From contig VXBA01005112.1 in the NCBI GenBank assembly GCA_013399895.1, forward strand, positions 501,365 to 565,364: 64,000 bases of DNA. The letters run 5' to 3'. This document shows, one piece after another, positions 61,070-64,000 of this stretch. Source of the DNA: Serilophus lunatus (Eukaryota > Chordata > Aves > Passeriformes > Eurylaimidae). Below the pieces are notes generated by a model. It ran no database searches. It was not told the DNA's origin and saw only the letters and a list, made by a program, of their open reading frames with translations. Within the stretch, counting starts at the first letter, position 1; each line of letters starts with the position of its first letter. Position numbers and translations under genes: made by a program.

Positions 61070-61106
61070 GCTGATTAGGACCAAGTTTAATTTGGTCCTA
61101 ATCAGC
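61070..61106. repeat. Perfect 15-bp inverted repeat, 7-nt spacer
   Basis: Arms GCTGATTAGGACCAA (61070-61084) and TTGGTCCTAATCAGC (61092-61106) are exact reverse complements around GTTTAAT. The stem is too short for a typical microRNA precursor. Confidence 0.95.
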
Positions 61107-61227
61107 TCCAGGCAAGTGGACCGTGAAATTAGCTTGACACATTAATTTTATGTTTTATAGTAGATAGCCCTGCCCAATTTGCCTGACTGTGCTAGACCAA
61201 TTTTACATCTCTCTATATACACATGAA

Positions 61228-61266
61228 TAGATATATATGTATTTTATATATTTTTTATGTATATAT

Positions 61267-61299
<33 letters not shown>

Positions 61300-61305
61300 C
61301 ACACA
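61228..61305. repeat. AT/AC compound microsatellite
   Basis: An AT-rich stretch leads into (AC)11.5 at 61267-61289, then (AT)5 at 61289-61299 and ACACA. It is probably length-polymorphic. It accounts for the short histidine/threonine-rich frames on both strands. Confidence 0.95.
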
Positions 61306-64000
61306 TGCATAAAAGCCATCTCATTTGTCTCAAACACAGGTGCCATGATGTAAGATGTCCCACTATTTCTTTGGACCATAGGCAATCCCTCTTGGGCCTC
61401 ACATTTAAAGCATCACATTTTCTTTTAGTTCCAGTCTGCTGATGGTGCTAATGTTTAGTGACAGTTACTCAGTACTAATGATCACCTTTGGGGATTTTCA
61501 GAGTGCTTGCTGTTTGCTGGTCATTGGTGAAGTGTAATCAATAAATCTGCCACCTAGGCTTTTCCTCTTGCCTTTCCTATTTGAATTAAATGAATGTCTC
61601 AGTAACAGATTCATGATGGAGTCCCTTTGCCATCCAGATCTATTCTTTATGCAAATAATACTGGTTTAACTGATCTATGAAGTGTACCATAACATTATAA
61701 ATACATACGAGAAAACAGATGAGTTACACTCATATAACAATTGTTCATAGGTGTAACTCCTGACTGGAAAAAATGAGTAAAGTTTAAAATTGTTTAAAGA
61801 TCTGTTCTATTTTAGTTTTTTGTTGGGTTGTTTTTTTCACTATGAGCTCTGTCTATCAGCTAGTCTCTTTCTAACTTACTTCTGTATTGACATGAAGGAC
61901 TACTTCTTATTTTTCTTCTCTGACAAGTTGTTGCAAACATTTTTTTTTCTTTCCAGTTTAAAGTAGTGTGTTACTTACTATCTATTTTTTTATTCAGTAG
62001 CTGTCTTTAAACTTTTTCTGCACTGTATTTCATCAAGCAAAATCTACTTGTATTTCCTCTGTAGGGAACAGAGGATGTCATTATGTAATTTAACTTTATT
62101 ATGAATTAAGGGTTAATAATATTTAATCTGAAAAATTACATTGTTTATTTTAAACTACTGTCCTTAGTACAGTGATATTATTTTCTATTTATGATTGTAA
62201 GAGTAATTTATCTTGTATTTCCATGCAATGTAGCATTCAAATAGATGCTCAGTATTTTCCATAGTGTTGAGAATACTGGGCCTTTGACCAGAGATCAAAG
62301 ACCTTCCAAAGAACCATAATAAATTTCCATAGAAGATTCAAGTTTTTTTCACATTTTATGAAAATTTAAAAGGAACATCTTCTGGAAGACAGAGGTCTGT
62401 CTTAATGTGTTAAGAACTAGACTAATTCTAGAGATGCACAACCATTGATTTGTCTACCTTCTGCTTCTTTATTTCACCAGTCCTTCTATAGGTCATTAAG
62501 CTTTTCTGAGGGTTAAGAATTTAAAAGCTGAAATCTGTAACTAAGTGGTCACAATAATTACTGTCTAAATGTGGTCAAAAATAGCTATACCTGAGGAAGC
62601 AATGGATTAAAAAGTGAGTCATCTCCTGGAAGTCACCTCCTTATTTTGGCTCATTGCGTACTACTTTCTGGGATATATCCTGAGCAGCCAAAGGACAGTT
62701 GGCTTGTTCTCCCTGTTGATAACTTTTCGGTACAAGCCCTTAGAAGGCCTTTTTTTTGAGAGCAACAACAGAGGAGTGCAGGAGCTGCACCTTTCCCGGG
62801 CTGAACATTACCGGCTGCCCACAAGGCCATAAATATATTTGGAGTTGCAGTAAGTCTCAGTTACATCATGTAAATGACACACACTCTGCTTTAGTTCTGC
62901 TAGAATGAGGTTCAGCTTTTAGGCCAATTAAGTAAATGTTATCAACTTGCAGATGAACTGCAAGTTCCCCGAATTCATGAGTTGTGCTCACTAGAGAAAA
63001 GAAATAAAGTACAAGAGAGATGAAAGAGGGTGAGCCTCTGCTGTTTTATGGTGTTCCATTCTGGTGGTGACGCAACTTATACAAAGACAAACTGAATAAT
63101 CTTGAAGACTTAGTCCTATTTTGACATTATTTTCTTATAAAAGCCACTATTGTAATTCTGTCAATAAAAAAGTTTTAGATTTCACATCTCTTTGAACATG
63201 TTAATTATAAATTTAATGCATTTTTCTTAAGCCAAAGGTAAGCAAATACTGAACCTGAAAATGGTGTATGTGTAATGAAGCATTTCAGAAACAGAACTTG
63301 GGAATAGGCTACAAGCATATGCACATATGAAATGTGCAACACCTACGTTTGTGCTCTGTATCACTCCTCATATATGAGTTCTGTCACATGCATGTGAATA
63401 AGTAGCATATGGCTTTCAAAAAATACTCCTGTGGATGCTCTTAAAATACATCTCACAAGAAGTGATTCCCTTCTTCTAAGGAAAACTTTCATAGTTTTTC
63501 TCCTCAAGTGCACTGATATTTTAATCATTTCTCATCAATATGTTAGTTGTCCAAACAGGCTAATGTGTGAAGGCCGCTCAGTTAGCCCCCAAAACAGCTG
63601 GGAGAAAAGCCCCCATGAACCCGAGCCAGTGCTGCAACTCACAGTAGGAAGGAGCCACTGCTACCACAAAGGCAAAAGAACCTAGGACAGGTTAAACAGC
63701 AAGATCAGTGGAGTTACATATTCTCAGGGACTCCCTCTTCTCCTCTGTATATAATATGGAGGAATTTTCCTATTCTATAAGAGTAGAGAGAAGAGGGGAT
63801 GAGATTTCAGAAACCCAGTGAGATAAACATCGCTGTGGTTATTCCCATTGCTGCACTCTGTTGTAGAGTCTTTAACGATACCATGATAACGTCACTCTAA
63901 GATGATGACACATGACCAACCTTGCCTGCTTCTCTCTGACCCCACCACAGCCTTCACCCCAGCTTGGCCATGCCAGCCATCTTGCAGAGCAACTGCTCAG
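61306..64000. other. Non-coding unique sequence
   Basis: No gene or transposon recognised. The block at 62600-62840 and a stretch at 63560-63690 are more complex and less AT-rich than their surroundings and may be conserved. The window ends without a recognisable boundary. Confidence 0.68.

Noticed and set aside
61070..61106. MicroRNA precursor
   Set aside because: The stem is only 15 bp plus a small loop, and flanking sequence does not extend the pairing to the roughly 30 bp expected.
1..64000. Operons, ribosome binding sites, CRISPR arrays or other prokaryotic features
   Set aside because: The repeats and composition are avian; no spaced direct-repeat array or gene cluster exists.

Overview
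This is eukaryotic, vertebrate DNA and almost certainly comes from a bird, most likely a songbird (Passeriformes). The evidence is its mobile elements. There are several CR1 LINE fragments ending in the typical CR1 3' tail. There is one tRNA-Ile-derived SINE carrying a CR1-like tail, an architecture I recall as TguSINE1 of zebra finch and other passerines. There is also one complete avian endogenous-retrovirus LTR with a 5-bp target duplication. Base composition looks AT-rich and CpG-poor throughout, as in a gene-poor part of a macrochromosome or a very long intron.

I find no convincing protein-coding gene, rRNA, tRNA gene, CRISPR array or bacterial feature. The longest open frames (up to about 190 codons) lack recognisable domains; most are chance frames or lie inside repeats. 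One weak candidate exon (48402-48527) is reported as a finding, not a gene.

Layout. 1-3735: unique non-coding DNA with a homeodomain-type motif cluster near the left end. 3736-3786: poly-T run interrupted by an assembly gap. 3916-4745: degenerate CR1 on the minus strand with part of ORF2 still readable. 8704-9581: solo ERV LTR flanked by ACAGT duplications. 18955-19170: strongly strand-asymmetric A/C-only tract. 19983-20470: CR1 with the ORF2 C-terminus. 20471-33687: long unique stretch with several blocks that look like candidate conserved non-coding elements. 33688-33890: two CR1 tails in opposite orientation. 39835-40620: old CR1 remnants around a poly-T run. 43622-43885: CR1. 45840-45853: strong match to the CTCF core motif. 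50628-50705: short CR1 tail of another subfamily. 55722-55752: A31 run. 58303-58442: tRNA-Ile/CR1-tail SINE. 61070-61106: perfect 15-bp inverted repeat. 61228-61305: AT/AC microsatellite. The remainder is unique non-coding sequence.

The most useful leads are the solo LTR, the SINE, the CTCF-like site, several near-perfect short-loop palindromes, and blocks dense in developmental transcription-factor motifs that cross-species alignment could test. I see no undescribed gene system here, and I cannot name the locus from sequence alone.
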